Below, piece by piece: positions 27,813 through 39,586 of a stretch of 64,000 nt of DNA; positions within the stretch are counted from its first letter, which is position 1, and each line of letters opens with the position of its first letter. The DNA comes from Streptococcus viridans (lineage in GTDB: Bacteria; Bacillota; Bacilli; Lactobacillales; Streptococcaceae), in assembly GCF_900636365.1 (NCBI RefSeq), contig NZ_LR134266.1, positions 1,934,576 to 1,998,575 on the forward strand, read 5' to 3'. The notes beneath the pieces were generated by a model that did no database searches, was not told where the DNA came from, and was given only the letters and a program-made list of their open reading frames with translations. The position numbers and the translations under genes were made by a program.

Positions 27813-29966
27813 TTAACAAGTAACCAAATGACTGTAATAGCCATTCTTTTTCAGCAGTTCTTCATGACTTCCTTCCTCCTTAAGACAACCTTGGTCCAGG
27901 AGGAAGACTTTTTCAGAACGCTCTGCAATCGTTAACCGGTGGGCAATAAAGATAATGGTTTTATCTAAGGCCATCAAGCTGTCCACAATTTTCTTCTCCG
28001 TCAAAATATCCAGGCTACTGGTCGCTTCATCCAGAATCAGAATCGGAGCATCCGTTAATAAGGCACGCGCCAAGGCAATCCGCTGCCGTTGTCCACCAGA
28101 AATTCCCATGCCATCCGTAGTCAATTCCGTTTGGTAATTGAGGGGCATGCGCTCAATGTCTTCTCGAATTCCTGCTATTTCAACAGCGCGCAAAATATCT
28201 TCCTGACTGGTTCCTTCCCGCGCTCCCAGTAACAAGTTCTCTAAAATCGTACCATTAAAGACATAGGGCTGCTGGGGTAAATAATTGATTTGCTGGCGGA
28301 GCAAGGTCTTATCCACTTGCTGGATATCCGTCCCTCCCAGCCGAATCGTCCCTTTATTGGGTTTGTAGAAATTCACCATCATCTTCGCTAGCGTGGTTTT
28401 TCCAGAACCGGAAATACCGACAAAACTTACCTTGCTCCCTTTTTTGATCTTTAAGTTAATATCTGTTATAACATTGGCTCCAAAACCGTACTTGTAGTCT
28501 ACTCCCTCAAAAACCAGATCACCATCGAGAGTCTCACGCTCTTGAAGAGGCTTCTTCTCTGCGAACTCAGAGTCTATCAAATAGACTTCATTCAGACGGG
28601 TATTGGCCACTCGGGCTGCTTGAAGTTTTGTTTGGAGGTTGATCAAGTTCTCTAGAGGCCCTGTGAAATAAACAAGGAGAGTATTGTAGGTAATCAGCTG
28701 ACCCAAACTCAATTCTTGCTTCATGACCAAATGAGCCCCCATCCACAAGACCAAGACATTCAAAATCAATTGGGCCAAGTGCTTGAGCCCCTTTTGCAGA
28801 CTCTCCGCCTTGCTCATGGCAAAGGACTTCTTGAGATAGTCCACAAATTCTGTGTCAATCTTTTGATAACGACTACGCTCACTGGTAAGAGACTTGATGG
28901 TTTCAATCCCATTGATATCTTCGATAATAGAAGAAGACAAGACACTATTGGCTTCCATTGTTTCATTATTTAAGCGCTCAAAAGGCTTCATAAAGGCAAA
29001 AATAATGACTGCATAAATCGGCAGTAAGAGAATGGTCAAGAAAAAGAGATGAGCATTTTGGCTAAACAGGACCACTGATAAAATCAGGACTATGGACAGA
29101 TCCAAAAAGATTGAAAGTAGCGTACTAGCCAGAGCATCGATAATCCGGTTGGCATCTGTAAACCGCGACACCACTTCTCCTGTCCGTCGAGTTGCAAAGA
29201 AACTCATAGGCAACTGAAAAACATGCTTAATATAGGACAGTATGACATCAATAGACAAACGTTGACCTAAAACAAGAAGCAAGTAATCTTGCGCATAGGT
29301 CAGAACCTGCTGTAAGATGTAAACCACGATCAAACCTAGTGAAATCACACTTAGGGTCTGCTTCATCTGATCAGGCACATAGGTATCAATAATCGATTGT
29401 AGGTAGTAAGAACCAACAATATTGATAAGGGTTACCAATAACGTTGCAAGAACAATATGAAGGACTAATTGTCGCTGTTTAAACAAAAGAGGGACAAAGT
29501 CTAGGAGCCCATTTTTCTTTTCTTTACTCGGTTGATAGGCTGGAGTCGGGGCCAGGGCAATGACAATCCCTGTCCATTCCTTTTCAAACTCTTCGATCGT
29601 CAATTTGGTCATCTTTACATTTGGATCTGGATCTGCTATGTAAAGATGCTTTTTATCTTTCTTATAGACTACGTAATAGTGAGGGAGACGCCCATCCTTA
29701 ATCACGTGGACAATCAATGGATAGGTCACTCCTTCCAAGTCAAAAAGTGTGCGGTCTGCTCGGAAGGCGCGTGTCTCAAATCCCAACTCCTCAGCCACCT
29801 TGACCAGACCTAAGGCGGTCGTTCCATCTGCAGTCGTTTTTGCCTTCTCCCTCAGACTAGCTAAAGAATAGTATGATCCATAGTAACCAAAGACCATGGC
29901 TAAAGCTGCAACACCGCAATCTCTCATGTCAACTTGTTGGCGATAATGTTTTTTCTTAAATCCCAT
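27813..29966 (-). CDS. comA: Pheromone-processing ABC exporter ComA
   Basis: Cleaves double-glycine leaders and exports the competence pheromone. 717 aa. Peptidase C39 domain first, with the catalytic cysteine at residue 17 (QQVDMRDCGVAALAM) and histidine in GRLPHYYVVYK. Six-helix membrane domain follows, then an ATPase with GISGSGKTTLAKM (Walker A), SGGQRQRIALARALL (signature) and PILILDEATSSLD (Walker B). Start at 29966 has AAAGGG upstream; the five extra codons of the longer frame are not needed. Operon comA-comB. Confidence 0.95.
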   Translation of the reverse strand: MGFKKKHYRQQVDMRDCGVAALAMVFGYYGSYYSLASLREKAKTTADGTTALGLVKVAEELGFETRAFRADRTLFDLEGVTYPLIVHVIKDGRLPHYYVVYKKDKKHLYIADPDPNVKMTKLTIEEFEKEWTGIVIALAPTPAYQPSKEKKNGLLDFVPLLFKQRQLVLHIVLATLLVTLINIVGSYYLQSIIDTYVPDQMKQTLSVISLGLIVVYILQQVLTYAQDYLLLVLGQRLSIDVILSYIKHVFQLPMSFFATRRTGEVVSRFTDANRIIDALASTLLSIFLDLSIVLILSVVLFSQNAHLFFLTILLLPIYAVIIFAFMKPFERLNNETMEANSVLSSSIIEDINGIETIKSLTSERSRYQKIDTEFVDYLKKSFAMSKAESLQKGLKHLAQLILNVLVLWMGAHLVMKQELSLGQLITYNTLLVYFTGPLENLINLQTKLQAARVANTRLNEVYLIDSEFAEKKPLQERETLDGDLVFEGVDYKYGFGANVITDINLKIKKGSKVSFVGISGSGKTTLAKMMVNFYKPNKGTIRLGGTDIQQVDKTLLRQQINYLPQQPYVFNGTILENLLLGAREGTSQEDILRAVEIAGIREDIERMPLNYQTELTTDGMGISGGQRQRIALARALLTDAPILILDEATSSLDILTEKKIVDSLMALDKTIIFIAHRLTIAERSEKVFLLDQGCLKEEGSHEELLKKNGYYSHLVTC

Positions 29967-30028
29967 AAGAACCCTTTCCAATCGTTTGTTTCATCTTAAC
30001 AAAAAGGACTATCTAAGAAGAAAAAATC

Positions 30029-30060
30029 GCTATTTGGTTCATTATTTTAGGTATTTGGTC
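30029..30060 (-). promoter_or_regulatory. ComE-type direct repeat upstream of comA
   Basis: On the plus strand GCTATTTGGTTC (30029-30040) and GGTATTTGGTC (30050-30060) start 21 bp apart. The same pair with the same spacing precedes comC at 60799-60831. Two direct repeats two helical turns apart are the form of LytTR-type ComE sites. Confidence 0.8.
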
Positions 30061-30207
30061 ATAAAAATATCGAAATCAGGAGAGTTGTTATCTATTTTGA
30101 AAAAGAAAAACCGCCTATTTTTACGACGGTCATTTCTTTCTACGAAGTCAACTTAGGGAGCAACTAACTGAACAAACCCAGAAATCAACGCTTTAAGACA
30201 AAACAAA

Positions 30208-30229
30208 AAGCCCACTGTCGTAGGCTTTC
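30208..30229 (-). terminator. rpsD terminator
   Basis: AAAGCCTAC/GTGGGCTTT stem (9 bp with one wobble) and GACA loop on the minus strand, followed by TTGTTTTG, 19 bp past the rpsD stop. Confidence 0.8.
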
Positions 30230-30248
30230 TGCAAGTTTTTTCTTAAAA

Positions 30249-30860
30249 TTAAAGCATTTTGTTGTAGAATTCAACGACAAGTGCTTCGTTGATTTCTGGA
30301 TTGATTTCATCGCGTTCTGGCAAACGAGTCAATGAACCTTCCAATTTTTCAGCATCGAATGATACGAATGCTGGACGTCCAAGAGTTGCTTCAACAGCTT
30401 CAAGGATCGCTGGAACTTTAGCTGATTTTTCGCGAACTGAGATCACTTGACCTGGAGTTACACGGTATGAAGGGATATCAACGCGTTTTCCGTCAACAAG
30501 GATGTGACCGTGGTTAACGAATTGACGAGCTTGACGACGAGTAGTCGCAAGTCCAAGACGGTAAACAACGTTATCTAAACGACGTTCCAAAAGAAGCATG
30601 AAGTTGAAACCGACAGTTCCTTCTTTGATCTTAGTAGCTTGTACGAACAAGTTACGGAATTGTTTTTCACCAAGTCCGTAAGAGAAACGAAGTTTTTGTT
30701 TTTCAGCTAATTGCAAACCGTATTCTGACAATTTTGAACGGTTGTTTGGTCCGTGTTGACCTGGTACGTAGTTACGACGTGCCAATTCTTTACCTGTACC
30801 TGTAAGTGACAAGCCAAGACGGCGAGATTGTTTCCAAGATGGTCCTGTATAACGTGACAT
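30249..30860 (-). CDS. rpsD: 30S ribosomal protein S4
   Basis: Primary 16S rRNA-binding protein of the small subunit. 203 aa, normal length, beginning [19 protein letters not shown], with the S4 RNA-binding domain [37 protein letters not shown] (about residues 91-127). AGGAGG lies 7-8 nt before the ATG. Transcribed alone behind a strong promoter and a leader of about 155 nt, a setting in which autogenous control by S4 is known in other Firmicutes. Confidence 0.98.
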   Translation of the reverse strand: MSRYTGPSWKQSRRLGLSLTGTGKELARRNYVPGQHGPNNRSKLSEYGLQLAEKQKLRFSYGLGEKQFRNLFVQATKIKEGTVGFNFMLLLERRLDNVVYRLGLATTRRQARQFVNHGHILVDGKRVDIPSYRVTPGQVISVREKSAKVPAILEAVEATLGRPAFVSFDAEKLEGSLTRLPERDEINPEINEALVVEFYNKML

Positions 30861-31020
30861 TTGAAATGTCCTCCTATAAAAATAATTTTTGTAGGAAATA
30901 ACGTATTAGACAAACCTGATTCGTTCAGAAAGCCTTCGCCCAAACAGCAAAGGTTACTTTTCTAGCTGGCTTCCTGTTGACGAGCTTCATTTTGTCCTGC
31001 TGTCATTTCGCACAAATTCT

Positions 31021-31049
31021 ATTATACCACCAATACCAGTCCTTGTAAA
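31021..31049 (-). promoter_or_regulatory. rpsD promoter
   Basis: -35 TTTACA (31049-31044), 17-bp spacer ending TGG and -10 TATAAT (31026-31021) on the minus strand. It gives a leader of about 155 nt before rpsD. Confidence 0.75.
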
Positions 31050-31400
31050 GTTGCTTTCTCGTTTTTTTGTATTTCTTTCTATAACTGAAAAGTAAAATGA
31101 GAGCTTCTGGCTAGCGACTTCCTAAATTTCTAATTTCTGACTTCGATTATCATGTATTTCCTTTCCTGTCTTATAATATTTATTTTGTTTACATGAATCT
31201 TTACAGCTTATTTACAGCTAGTCAAGTATGATTGTTTTAACAGTCTCCCAAATCTCTCTATATTGTTGAAAGATTAAGAACATAAATGAGATGGCTCTTC
31301 AAAAGATTCCCTATCTATTATTGACAGATTTGCTTATAAAGTTGACACCTTTGTCAAAAAATTTACACAATTAACATCTATTATACGGTTTATATCATCA
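31050..31400. other. AT-rich intergenic stretch without a recognised gene
   Basis: Between the rpsD promoter and the veg terminator. I see no credible reading frame, tRNA or repeat. A TTGACA at about 31340 and a TTATACGG at about 31381 are isolated promoter-like words that do not pair at a usable spacing. Confidence 0.4.
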
Positions 31401-31428
31401 AAAAAACCATCTCCTAGAAGAGATGGTT
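31401..31428 (-). terminator. veg terminator
   Basis: AACCATCTC/GAGATGGTT stem with a 6-nt loop followed by TTTTTT on the minus strand, downstream of the veg stop. Confidence 0.85.
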
Positions 31429-31454
31429 GGAATGGGTAAATCACCCTAACCAAA

Positions 31455-31727
31455 TTAGTCTAAGTAATGAATCAGATTTTTCTCAGTTAAAATATCTGAG
31501 TAAGTATACGATTCGACATAGGTTGTCGCTGGCTCACCAGGTAAACTATTTTCATTTGTATATTCGATAATAAACAAAGAAGGATAGACTTCAATTAATC
31601 GACCAAATTTATTTTTTTGACGTTTACGACCATTTTCCAAGGTCATTTCCACAATTTGGCCTTCATGAGCCTTGATTTCTTCTTTGATTTTTTTCATTTT
31701 TGCTACATCAGTAAATGCATCACTCAT
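31455..31727 (-). CDS. veg: Veg-family protein
   Basis: 90 aa, beginning MSDAFTDVAKMKKIKEEIKAH, with the Veg core GQIVEMTLENGRKRQKNKFGRLIEVYPSLFII. Veg is a small cytosolic protein linked to biofilm gene control in Bacillus; its role in streptococci is not clear. It ends the dnaB-veg transcription unit, starting 3 bp after the dnaB stop. Confidence 0.9.
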   Translation of the reverse strand: MSDAFTDVAKMKKIKEEIKAHEGQIVEMTLENGRKRQKNKFGRLIEVYPSLFIIEYTNENSLPGEPATTYVESYTYSDILTEKNLIHYLD

Positions 31728-31730
31728 CCA

Positions 31731-33086
31731 TTATTCCTCTACTCTCTTTGATATGCTGGAGAATTTATTATATTCCTTTTGGAAGATTAACTCCACTGTC
31801 CCACGCGCTCCCGACCGGTTTTTTTCAATGATGACTTCAACCTTATTATTTGGCAAGCCTTCTTCTTCCTCGCCTGCACGTTCATAATAGTCATCCCGAT
31901 ATAGAAAGGCAACAATATCTGCATCCTGCTCGATGGATCCTGATTCACGGATATCTGATAGAACTGGACGTTTATCTTGTCGTTGTTCGACTCCCCGAGA
32001 TAGCTGACTGAGGGCAATCACAGGAACCTTTAATTCCTTCGCCAAAATTTTTAATTGACGAGAAATTTCTGATACTTCCTGTTGACGGTTTTCGCGTCCA
32101 GTCCCGGTAATCAACTGCAAGTAGTCGATGAGGATTAGACCGAGATTACCTGTCTCTTGTGCTAATTTTCTAGAACGAGACCGAATTTCTGTAATTCGAA
32201 TACCGGGAGTATCATCTATATAAATGCTTGCATTGGCTAGATTTCCTTGTGCAATGGCATATTTTCGCCACTCATCGTCTGTCAGCTGACCCGTACGAAT
32301 TGAATGGGATTCAATCAAGCCCTCTGCTGCCAACATCCGGTCTACCAAGCTTTCAGCACCCATTTCCAGCGAGAAAATAGCAACTGTTTTATCCAACTTA
32401 GTTCCAATATTTTGGGCAATGTTTAGAGCAAAGGCAGTTTTACCAACCGCTGGACGAGCTGCAAGAATAATCAACTCTTCTTCATGAAGACCTGTTGTCA
32501 TATGATCAAGATCTCGATATCCCGTTGCAATCCCAGTAATATCTGTTGTCTGCAAAGACCGAGTTTCAAGACTTCCAAAGTTGATATTTAAGATATCCTT
32601 GATATTCTTGAAACCACTCCGGTTGGCATTTTCACTAACATCAATCAGAGCTTTTTCTGCACCTGCAATAATTTCATCCGACGGACTAGCTCCATCATAT
32701 GCTTGATTGATGCTCTCCGTTAAACGAGCAATCAGGCGTCTTAGAACCGCTTTTTCAGAAACAATCTTTGCGTAATATTCCGCATTGGCTGAGGTTGGAA
32801 CAGAGTTGATGATTTCGGCTAGATAAGAGAGACCACCGATATTTTGCAAATCCCCTTGACTATCTAAAATATTGCGAACTGTAGTCGCATCAATAGCATC
32901 TCCCCTGTCTGCAAGGTCAATCATCGCCTTAAAAATTAACCGATGGGCATATTTAAAGAAATCTGCTGGCTCAATAAACTCACGAACAAAAACCAGTTTT
33001 CCCTCATCAATAAAGATGGCTCCTAAGACAGATTGCTCTGCTTGGATATCTTGAGGCTGGGTTCTTAATTCTTCTATCTCAGCCAT
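31731..33086 (-). CDS. dnaB: Replicative DNA helicase
   Basis: Hexameric helicase at the replication fork. 451 aa from the ATG at 33086, with AAAGGA 6 nt upstream; the ATG 6 nt earlier abuts that site and is rejected. N-terminal DnaB domain (QDIQAEQSVLGAIF), then a RecA-like core with AARPAVGKTAFALNIA (Walker A), LILIDYLQLI (Walker B) and RESGSIEQDADIV. It follows rplI by 24 bp. Confidence 0.97.
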   Translation of the reverse strand: MAEIEELRTQPQDIQAEQSVLGAIFIDEGKLVFVREFIEPADFFKYAHRLIFKAMIDLADRGDAIDATTVRNILDSQGDLQNIGGLSYLAEIINSVPTSANAEYYAKIVSEKAVLRRLIARLTESINQAYDGASPSDEIIAGAEKALIDVSENANRSGFKNIKDILNINFGSLETRSLQTTDITGIATGYRDLDHMTTGLHEEELIILAARPAVGKTAFALNIAQNIGTKLDKTVAIFSLEMGAESLVDRMLAAEGLIESHSIRTGQLTDDEWRKYAIAQGNLANASIYIDDTPGIRITEIRSRSRKLAQETGNLGLILIDYLQLITGTGRENRQQEVSEISRQLKILAKELKVPVIALSQLSRGVEQRQDKRPVLSDIRESGSIEQDADIVAFLYRDDYYERAGEEEEGLPNNKVEVIIEKNRSGARGTVELIFQKEYNKFSSISKRVEE

Positions 33087-33110
33087 AGTCATTCCTTTCT
33101 AACGATGTAC

Positions 33111-33563
33111 TTAACCTTCATTTACTCGAATTTGGATAACACCTGTAATATCTTGATAAATTTTAACAGGCACATCAATCAATCCAACAGAGCGAATTGG
33201 TGAAGCAACTTGAATGTGACGCTTATCGATTTTAATTCCAAATTGTTTTTGTAGTTCTTCTGCAATTTTTTTATTGGTAATCGAACCAAATGTACGTCCA
33301 TCAGGACCAATTTTTTCTGTAAATTGGACAACGGTCGTTTCTTCTGCTAATTTTGCTTGAATGTCTTTCGCTTCTGCGACTAGTTCCGCATGGGCTTTTT
33401 CTTCAGATTTTTGCTTACCACGAAGCTCCCCAATAGCTTGGGCATTGGCTTCCTTAGCTAAATTCTTTTTAATCAAAAAGTTTTGCGCATAACCTGTTGG
33501 GACTTCTTTAATTTCCCCTTTTTTTCCTTTTCCTTTTACATCTGCTAAAAAGATAACTTTCAT
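33111..33563 (-). CDS. rplI: 50S ribosomal protein L9
   Basis: 150 aa. N-terminal rRNA-binding domain [31 protein letters not shown] with the L9 signature, a long connecting helix and the C-terminal domain ([24 protein letters not shown]). Its ATG overlaps the gdpP stop by 4 bp, the common gdpP-rplI-dnaB order. Confidence 0.98.
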   Translation of the reverse strand: MKVIFLADVKGKGKKGEIKEVPTGYAQNFLIKKNLAKEANAQAIGELRGKQKSEEKAHAELVAEAKDIQAKLAEETTVVQFTEKIGPDGRTFGSITNKKIAEELQKQFGIKIDKRHIQVASPIRSVGLIDVPVKIYQDITGVIQIRVNEG

Positions 33564-35536
33564 TCTTCTTCCTCCTTATCCTTTTGGACCTCTTCTTGAA
33601 TACAGTCAATCAACTGGGCACGAACCTGATCGATAGTTACATTTTCCAATTGAGAAGCCGCCGAATTAAAGTGGCCTCCGCCTCCCATTTGCTCCATAAT
33701 TTTTTGCACGTTGACTTTGCTTCTGCTTCGAGCTGAAACGGAAATGCTTCCTTGTTCATTCAATGCAATAACAAAGGTCGCTTCAATTTTGGACATGGCC
33801 AACATACTATCCGCTGCTTTACTAATGGTGACTGTTCCATAAGGAACATCTGCTGCTCCTGTTGCCACAATAATATGTGGGAAGACCATTTGACCATTTA
33901 GGATCAATTCATTTACTTCGCGGTACTCATCAAAGTTAGTAGCCGAAATTTCCTGGATGAGAACACTATCACTGCCTCGGCTTCGTAAATAACTAGCTAC
34001 ATCAAATGTACGACTGGTTACGCGAACTGAGAAATTCTTGGTATCCAACATAATACCGGCCATCAGAACACTGGCTTGAATCTTATTCAAGCGGTTCTTC
34101 TTAGAATTCTGGAACTGAAGCAATTCCGTAACCAACTCACTTGCACTACTTGCGCCACTTTCAATATAAGTGATCATGGCATTTTCAGGGAAGTCTTCGT
34201 CCCGTCTATGGTGATCAATGACAATGACTTGGGAAAATTTCTCATACAAATCATTTGAAAGCGTGAGAGCTGTCTTCGAATGGTCCACCATAATCAAAAG
34301 GGATTGATCGGTTACCATCCGTAAAGCATCTGAAACTGTTACTAGTTTAGTCGCTCCATCTGATTGAATTTTTTCAACTGCTCGTTCGATATCCTGAGCC
34401 ATAGACGTATCATCATAAACTGCATAAGAGCGTTCGTTGATATTGTTTGCAAATAATTGCATCCCAATCGATGCTCCCAAAGCATCCATATCTAATTTTT
34501 TATGGCCAACAACAAATACCTGATCAACTGATTTGATTTTTTCAGAAATGGCTGTCATCATTGCACGAGTTCGTGTGCGGGTGCGCTTGATAGCAGAAGC
34601 TGTCCCTCCTCCAAAGAAAATAGGATCCTTGCCTTCTTCTCTTTCTTTCACAACTGCTTGGTCACCACCTCGAACCTCAGCTAAGTTTAGATTTGACAAA
34701 GCAACTCTACCGATTTCATCATGTTTGCCATCTCCGTAAGAGAATCCCATACTTAACGTAATGGGTAATTCACGATTTTTCGCTTCCTCACGGAATTGGT
34801 CAATAATAGAAAATTTAGATTCTATTAATTGTTCAAGAACCGTATAGTCGGTAAAGAGATAAAAACGATCCATCACAACTCTTCGGTAAAACATATGGTA
34901 TTTTTCCGAGAATTCTTCAACAAAGTTTGCAATAAATCCATTGATGCTACTGATATCTGAATCAGACACAACATCTTCTAAATCATCATAGTTGTCTACA
35001 GACATAATCCCGATGACCGGCCTAGTGGTTACAAGACCAACGTTGGCTTCGTACTCGCTTGAAGCATCAAAAAAATAAACGACACTGGCCTGGGAGTCTA
35101 GATAAACAGAATATTTCTTATCCCCAACGGTTGCATAATGGCCTTTCCCTTCAAAAGGAATCGCCAACACTTGTTGTAGGTATTCCACATCAAATTGTCC
35201 ATCCTCAGTGGAGAAAATCAACTCCGCATAGGGATTGAACCACTCAACTTCATTGGTTACGTCGTTCACCTTGATTACACCAACTGGCATTTTATCCAGT
35301 AGCGAGGCCAACCCATTTTCAGCCTGATGATTGACATATTGAATTTGTTCTAGCTCATCCAATTCTACTTGCTTTAATTGATGAAGAAAGAGATAGATGA
35401 CACCAGAAAGAATCAACAGAATCACAAATAAATTTACAATTGTGCCACCCAATAATCTGGAACTGATGGCTAATATAATAAATGCTAACAAACCTACCAT
35501 ACAATAATGGATAGGCGTCATACGAAATTTTTTCAT
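33560..35536 (-). CDS. gdpP: Cyclic-di-AMP phosphodiesterase GdpP
   Basis: Membrane phosphodiesterase that lowers c-di-AMP. 658 aa: two N-terminal helices (about residues 8-50), a PAS-like domain, a degenerate GGDEF domain ([14 protein letters not shown]), then DHH ([25 protein letters not shown]) and DHHA1 with [11 protein letters not shown] placed the start at [11 protein letters not shown] with AGAGG upstream; the longer frame would read through the TATAAT of its own promoter (35561-35556). Confidence 0.95.
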   Translation of the reverse strand: MKKFRMTPIHYCMVGLLAFIILAISSRLLGGTIVNLFVILLILSGVIYLFLHQLKQVELDELEQIQYVNHQAENGLASLLDKMPVGVIKVNDVTNEVEWFNPYAELIFSTEDGQFDVEYLQQVLAIPFEGKGHYATVGDKKYSVYLDSQASVVYFFDASSEYEANVGLVTTRPVIGIMSVDNYDDLEDVVSDSDISSINGFIANFVEEFSEKYHMFYRRVVMDRFYLFTDYTVLEQLIESKFSIIDQFREEAKNRELPITLSMGFSYGDGKHDEIGRVALSNLNLAEVRGGDQAVVKEREEGKDPIFFGGGTASAIKRTRTRTRAMMTAISEKIKSVDQVFVVGHKKLDMDALGASIGMQLFANNINERSYAVYDDTSMAQDIERAVEKIQSDGATKLVTVSDALRMVTDQSLLIMVDHSKTALTLSNDLYEKFSQVIVIDHHRRDEDFPENAMITYIESGASSASELVTELLQFQNSKKNRLNKIQASVLMAGIMLDTKNFSVRVTSRTFDVASYLRSRGSDSVLIQEISATNFDEYREVNELILNGQMVFPHIIVATGAADVPYGTVTISKAADSMLAMSKIEATFVIALNEQGSISVSARSRSKVNVQKIMEQMGGGGHFNSAASQLENVTIDQVRAQLIDCIQEEVQKDKEEEE

Positions 35537-35555
35537 CATAAACCTCTGTTGGGCC

Positions 35556-35561
35556 ATTATA
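35556..35561 (-). promoter_or_regulatory. gdpP extended -10 promoter element
   Basis: TGGTATAAT on the minus strand, 20 bp before the gdpP start; no good -35 hexamer is seen, as expected of an extended -10 promoter. A 7-bp hairpin GTGTAAA/TTTACAC (35657-35675) and an AGGGA/TCCCT hairpin near 35620-35645 lie upstream. Confidence 0.5.
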
Positions 35562-35700
35562 CCATAAAACATAAGAAAAAGCGAGGCCAGTCAAGCCTTT
35601 CCGCCAAAGAAAAAGCTGACAGGGATTAAGGTCCGGTCCCTCATTTGTCAAACGGTGTAAAGGATGTTTACACTATTGTAAATACACAGTAGAACGAGAA

Positions 35701-35726
35701 AAGAAGTAGCTATTTGGCTACTTCTT
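35701..35726 (-). terminator. mnmG terminator
   Basis: AAGAAGTAGC/GCTACTTCTT, 10-bp perfect stem with a 6-nt loop followed by TTTTC on the minus strand, 24 bp after the mnmG stop. Confidence 0.8.
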
Positions 35727-35749
35727 CCACATATTTACATCATTACAAG

Positions 35750-37663
35750 TTAGGATTCTTTTTCTTGATTCTTAGAAATGCTCCGACTCTTGCCTTCAAG
35801 ATACACCATCAAGATAGAAATGTCAGCTGGGTTGACACCTGAGATCCGGCTAGCTTGACCAATGGTCTCTGGATTAATCAGTTTGAACTTTTGACGAGCT
35901 TCTGTTGCGATGGAGTCAATATCATCCCAATCAATATTGGCAGGAATTCGTTTTTCTTCCATTCGCTTCATTTTTTCAACCTGATCTAAAGCTTTTGAGA
36001 TATAACCCTCGTACTTAATTTCAGTTTCGATCAACTCGATAATCTTATCATCTAGTTCTTCAGCAGCTGGTCCGATAAAGTTGACAACATCTTGATAAGA
36101 TACTTCTGGTCTTCTCAAGAATTCTTTGGCTGTGACAGCATCTGTCAATGGTTTAAAGCCTAGCGCTGCAACCTTCTCGTTCGTTTCCTTTACAGGTTTT
36201 AACTTAATACTGTCAAGGCGCTTCATTTCATTTTCAAACTGATACTTCTTGGTTTCAAAACGTGCCCAACGTTCGTCGTCAACTAGACCAACCTCGCGAC
36301 CGATTTCTGTCAAGCGCATATCTGCATTATCATGACGAAGAATCAAACGATATTCAGCACGACTTGTTAACAAACGATAGGGCTCAACGGTCCCTTTGGT
36401 TACCAAGTCATCAATCATGACTCCAATATAACCATCACTACGTTTCAAGATGAGCTCTGGTTTTCCTTGAATTTTTAGGGCAGCATTAATCCCTGCCACA
36501 ATTCCTTGGCCAGCAGCTTCCTCATAGCCAGATGTTCCATTGGTTTGGCCTGCTGTAAAGAGACCTGAAATTTTCTTGGTTTCTAAAGTTGCCCGCAATT
36601 GATGTGGAAGAACCATATCATACTCAATCGCATAACCCGTTCGCATCATCTCAGCATTTTCCAATCCCTTAATAGAATGGACAAGATCTCGTTGCACATC
36701 CTCTGGTAAACTGGTTGATAAGCCTTGGACATAGACTTCTTCTGTATTGCGTCCTTCTGGTTCAAGGAAAAGCTGATGACGTTCCTTGTCAGCAAAGCGA
36801 ACAATCTTATCTTCAATAGATGGACAATAACGAGGGCCAACACCCTTTACAACACCTGTAAACATAGGGGCCCGGTGTAAATTGCTGTTGATGATCTCGT
36901 GACTTTGACTATTGGTATAGGTTAGCCAACAAGGGATTTGATCCTTTAGATAATCCTCGTCACGCGAATTGTAAGAAAAGTGATTTGGATTCTCATCACC
37001 AGGTTGAATTTCCGTTTCTTCATAATTGATTGACGATGCCTTTACACGTGGTGGCGTACCCGTTTTGAAACGACCAATTTCAAGTCCTAGTTTTTTGAGA
37101 TTGTCAGCCAAATTAATAGAAGCAAGGCTATGGTTAGGGCCAGATGAATATTTGAGATCCCCAATGATGATTTCTCCACGTAAAGCTGTTCCAGTCGTGA
37201 CAATAACAGCCTTGGCCCCATATTCTTGGTGAGTCGCAGTTCGAACACCAATAACCTTCCCATCTTCTACCAAAATTTCATCAATCATGGTTTGGCGAAG
37301 AGTCAAGTTTTCTTGGTTCTCAACCGTCTTGCGCATTTCCTTAGAATAAAGTTCCTTATCCGCTTGGGCACGAAGTGCACGGACTGCTGGACCCTTTCCT
37401 GTATTCAACATCTTCATTTGAATGTAGGACTTGTCAATATTCTTGGCCATCTCACCGCCGAGGGCATCTACCTCACGGACCACAATCCCTTTTGCCGAAC
37501 CACCAATTGAAGGATTACACGGCAAAAACGCCAACATTTCTATATTGATAGTTGCAAGTAAAACTTTACAACCCATCCGGCTCGCAGCAAGCGAAGCTTC
37601 TACACCCGCATGTCCCGCTCCGATTACAATAATATCGTATTCTTCTATAAAATTATAAGTCAT
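35750..37663 (-). CDS. mnmG: tRNA uridine 5-carboxymethylaminomethyl modification enzyme MnmG
   Basis: FAD-dependent half of the MnmE-MnmG complex that modifies wobble U34. 637 aa from the ATG at 37663 (CTGGAGG upstream, start [10 protein letters not shown]). FAD-binding motif [19 protein letters not shown] near residue 13, the block [22 protein letters not shown], and a C-terminal helical domain for MnmE and tRNA. It follows the Nudix gene by 5 bp. Confidence 0.97.
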   Translation of the reverse strand: MTYNFIEEYDIIVIGAGHAGVEASLAASRMGCKVLLATINIEMLAFLPCNPSIGGSAKGIVVREVDALGGEMAKNIDKSYIQMKMLNTGKGPAVRALRAQADKELYSKEMRKTVENQENLTLRQTMIDEILVEDGKVIGVRTATHQEYGAKAVIVTTGTALRGEIIIGDLKYSSGPNHSLASINLADNLKKLGLEIGRFKTGTPPRVKASSINYEETEIQPGDENPNHFSYNSRDEDYLKDQIPCWLTYTNSQSHEIINSNLHRAPMFTGVVKGVGPRYCPSIEDKIVRFADKERHQLFLEPEGRNTEEVYVQGLSTSLPEDVQRDLVHSIKGLENAEMMRTGYAIEYDMVLPHQLRATLETKKISGLFTAGQTNGTSGYEEAAGQGIVAGINAALKIQGKPELILKRSDGYIGVMIDDLVTKGTVEPYRLLTSRAEYRLILRHDNADMRLTEIGREVGLVDDERWARFETKKYQFENEMKRLDSIKLKPVKETNEKVAALGFKPLTDAVTAKEFLRRPEVSYQDVVNFIGPAAEELDDKIIELIETEIKYEGYISKALDQVEKMKRMEEKRIPANIDWDDIDSIATEARQKFKLINPETIGQASRISGVNPADISILMVYLEGKSRSISKNQEKES

Positions 37664-37668
37664 CTTTT

Positions 37669-38124
37669 TTATTCCTCCAGCTGAATATGTTGTAATTGTC
37701 CGTTCCAATCTGGTAAGGACGTTTTTAAAAATGCCGGTTTCAGGTCAACAGTAGATAAGCCTTCTAAAGCAAGCCACCGGCAAGGTAAGGACTTTGTATC
37801 TTCCTGCATAACCAAAGGTGCTTCTTCCAGCAAGTCCACCAAATAATGAAATTCAATGTTATGGTAGTGAATCCCATCTTGTTCAAAGCGATTTTCAACA
37901 ATGAAAGCTAGCTGACCTGCTCTAGATACAACGCCAAGTTCTTCTTTTACTTCTCGAACCACAGCATCTTCAGTAGCTTCATCCACTTGAATGGCACCTC
38001 CAATCGTATAAAAACCATCCTCATCTTCTACGACTAACAAACGATTATCTTTTACAATCAAAGCAGTGGCTCTCACACCAAAAACCGTCTGATTCAACTT
38101 GGTCCGAAAATCCCGTTTTTGCAT
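37669..38124 (-). CDS. Nudix hydrolase
   Basis: 151 aa from the ATG at 38124, with AAAGGAAG upstream; the much longer frame to 38253 has no site. A complete Nudix box [22 protein letters not shown] lies near residues 49-70, with all catalytic glutamates. Substrate cannot be told from sequence. It lies between mnmA and mnmG, both tRNA wobble-modification genes, probably by convenience of transcription only. Confidence 0.88.
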   Translation of the reverse strand: MQKRDFRTKLNQTVFGVRATALIVKDNRLLVVEDEDGFYTIGGAIQVDEATEDAVVREVKEELGVVSRAGQLAFIVENRFEQDGIHYHNIEFHYLVDLLEEAPLVMQEDTKSLPCRWLALEGLSTVDLKPAFLKTSLPDWNGQLQHIQLEE

Positions 38125-38261
38125 TTTACTTCCTTTCGAAACGACACAAAAATAGTCAAAACTCTGAGAAGTGCAGGACAAAAAAGCCTGCAACATCCAT
38201 GAGCTTTGACCATCATTTCTATTGCTTTTATTATTGTAGCAAATTGAGAACATTTGTCAAT

Positions 38262-39407
<1,146 letters not shown>

Positions 39408-39409
39408 TC

Positions 39410-39450
39410 ACGATTGAAGGTCGTGGTTTGCTTCAACGATTGAAGGTCGT
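39410..39450. repeat. Two 15-bp direct repeats in the mnmA leader
   Basis: ACGATTGAAGGTCGT occurs at 39410-39424 and 39436-39450, 26 bp apart, between the mnmA promoter and start codon. The second copy also sits in a short hairpin CTTCAA/TTGAAG. Confidence 0.8.
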
Positions 39451-39464
39451 TTTGAGCATTATCA

Positions 39465-39493
39465 ATTGTAACACGCTTTATAGTAGAAAACAA
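39465..39493 (-). promoter_or_regulatory. mnmA promoter
   Basis: -35 TTGTTT (39493-39488), 17-bp spacer and -10 TACAAT (39470-39465) preceded by TGT, giving a leader of about 75 nt that contains the direct repeats. Confidence 0.6.
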
Positions 39494-39550
39494 GCATCTT
39501 GCCATTCTTCTTATTGACTATTGTATCTAGACGTTTACAAGTCTGTAAAT

Positions 39551-39578
39551 CAAAAAGAGTGCAATTGCTGAACTCTTT
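39551..39578 (-). terminator. Terminator after the 180-aa LysM gene
   Basis: On the minus strand AAAGAGT and ACTCTTT enclose GCAATTGC and are followed by TTTGATTT. Confidence 0.6.
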
Positions 39579-39586
39579 CATCTACT

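Noticed and set aside
39410..39450. CRISPR-like direct repeats
   Set aside because: Only two copies of 15 bp with an 11-bp gap, inside a gene leader and without cas genes anywhere in the window.
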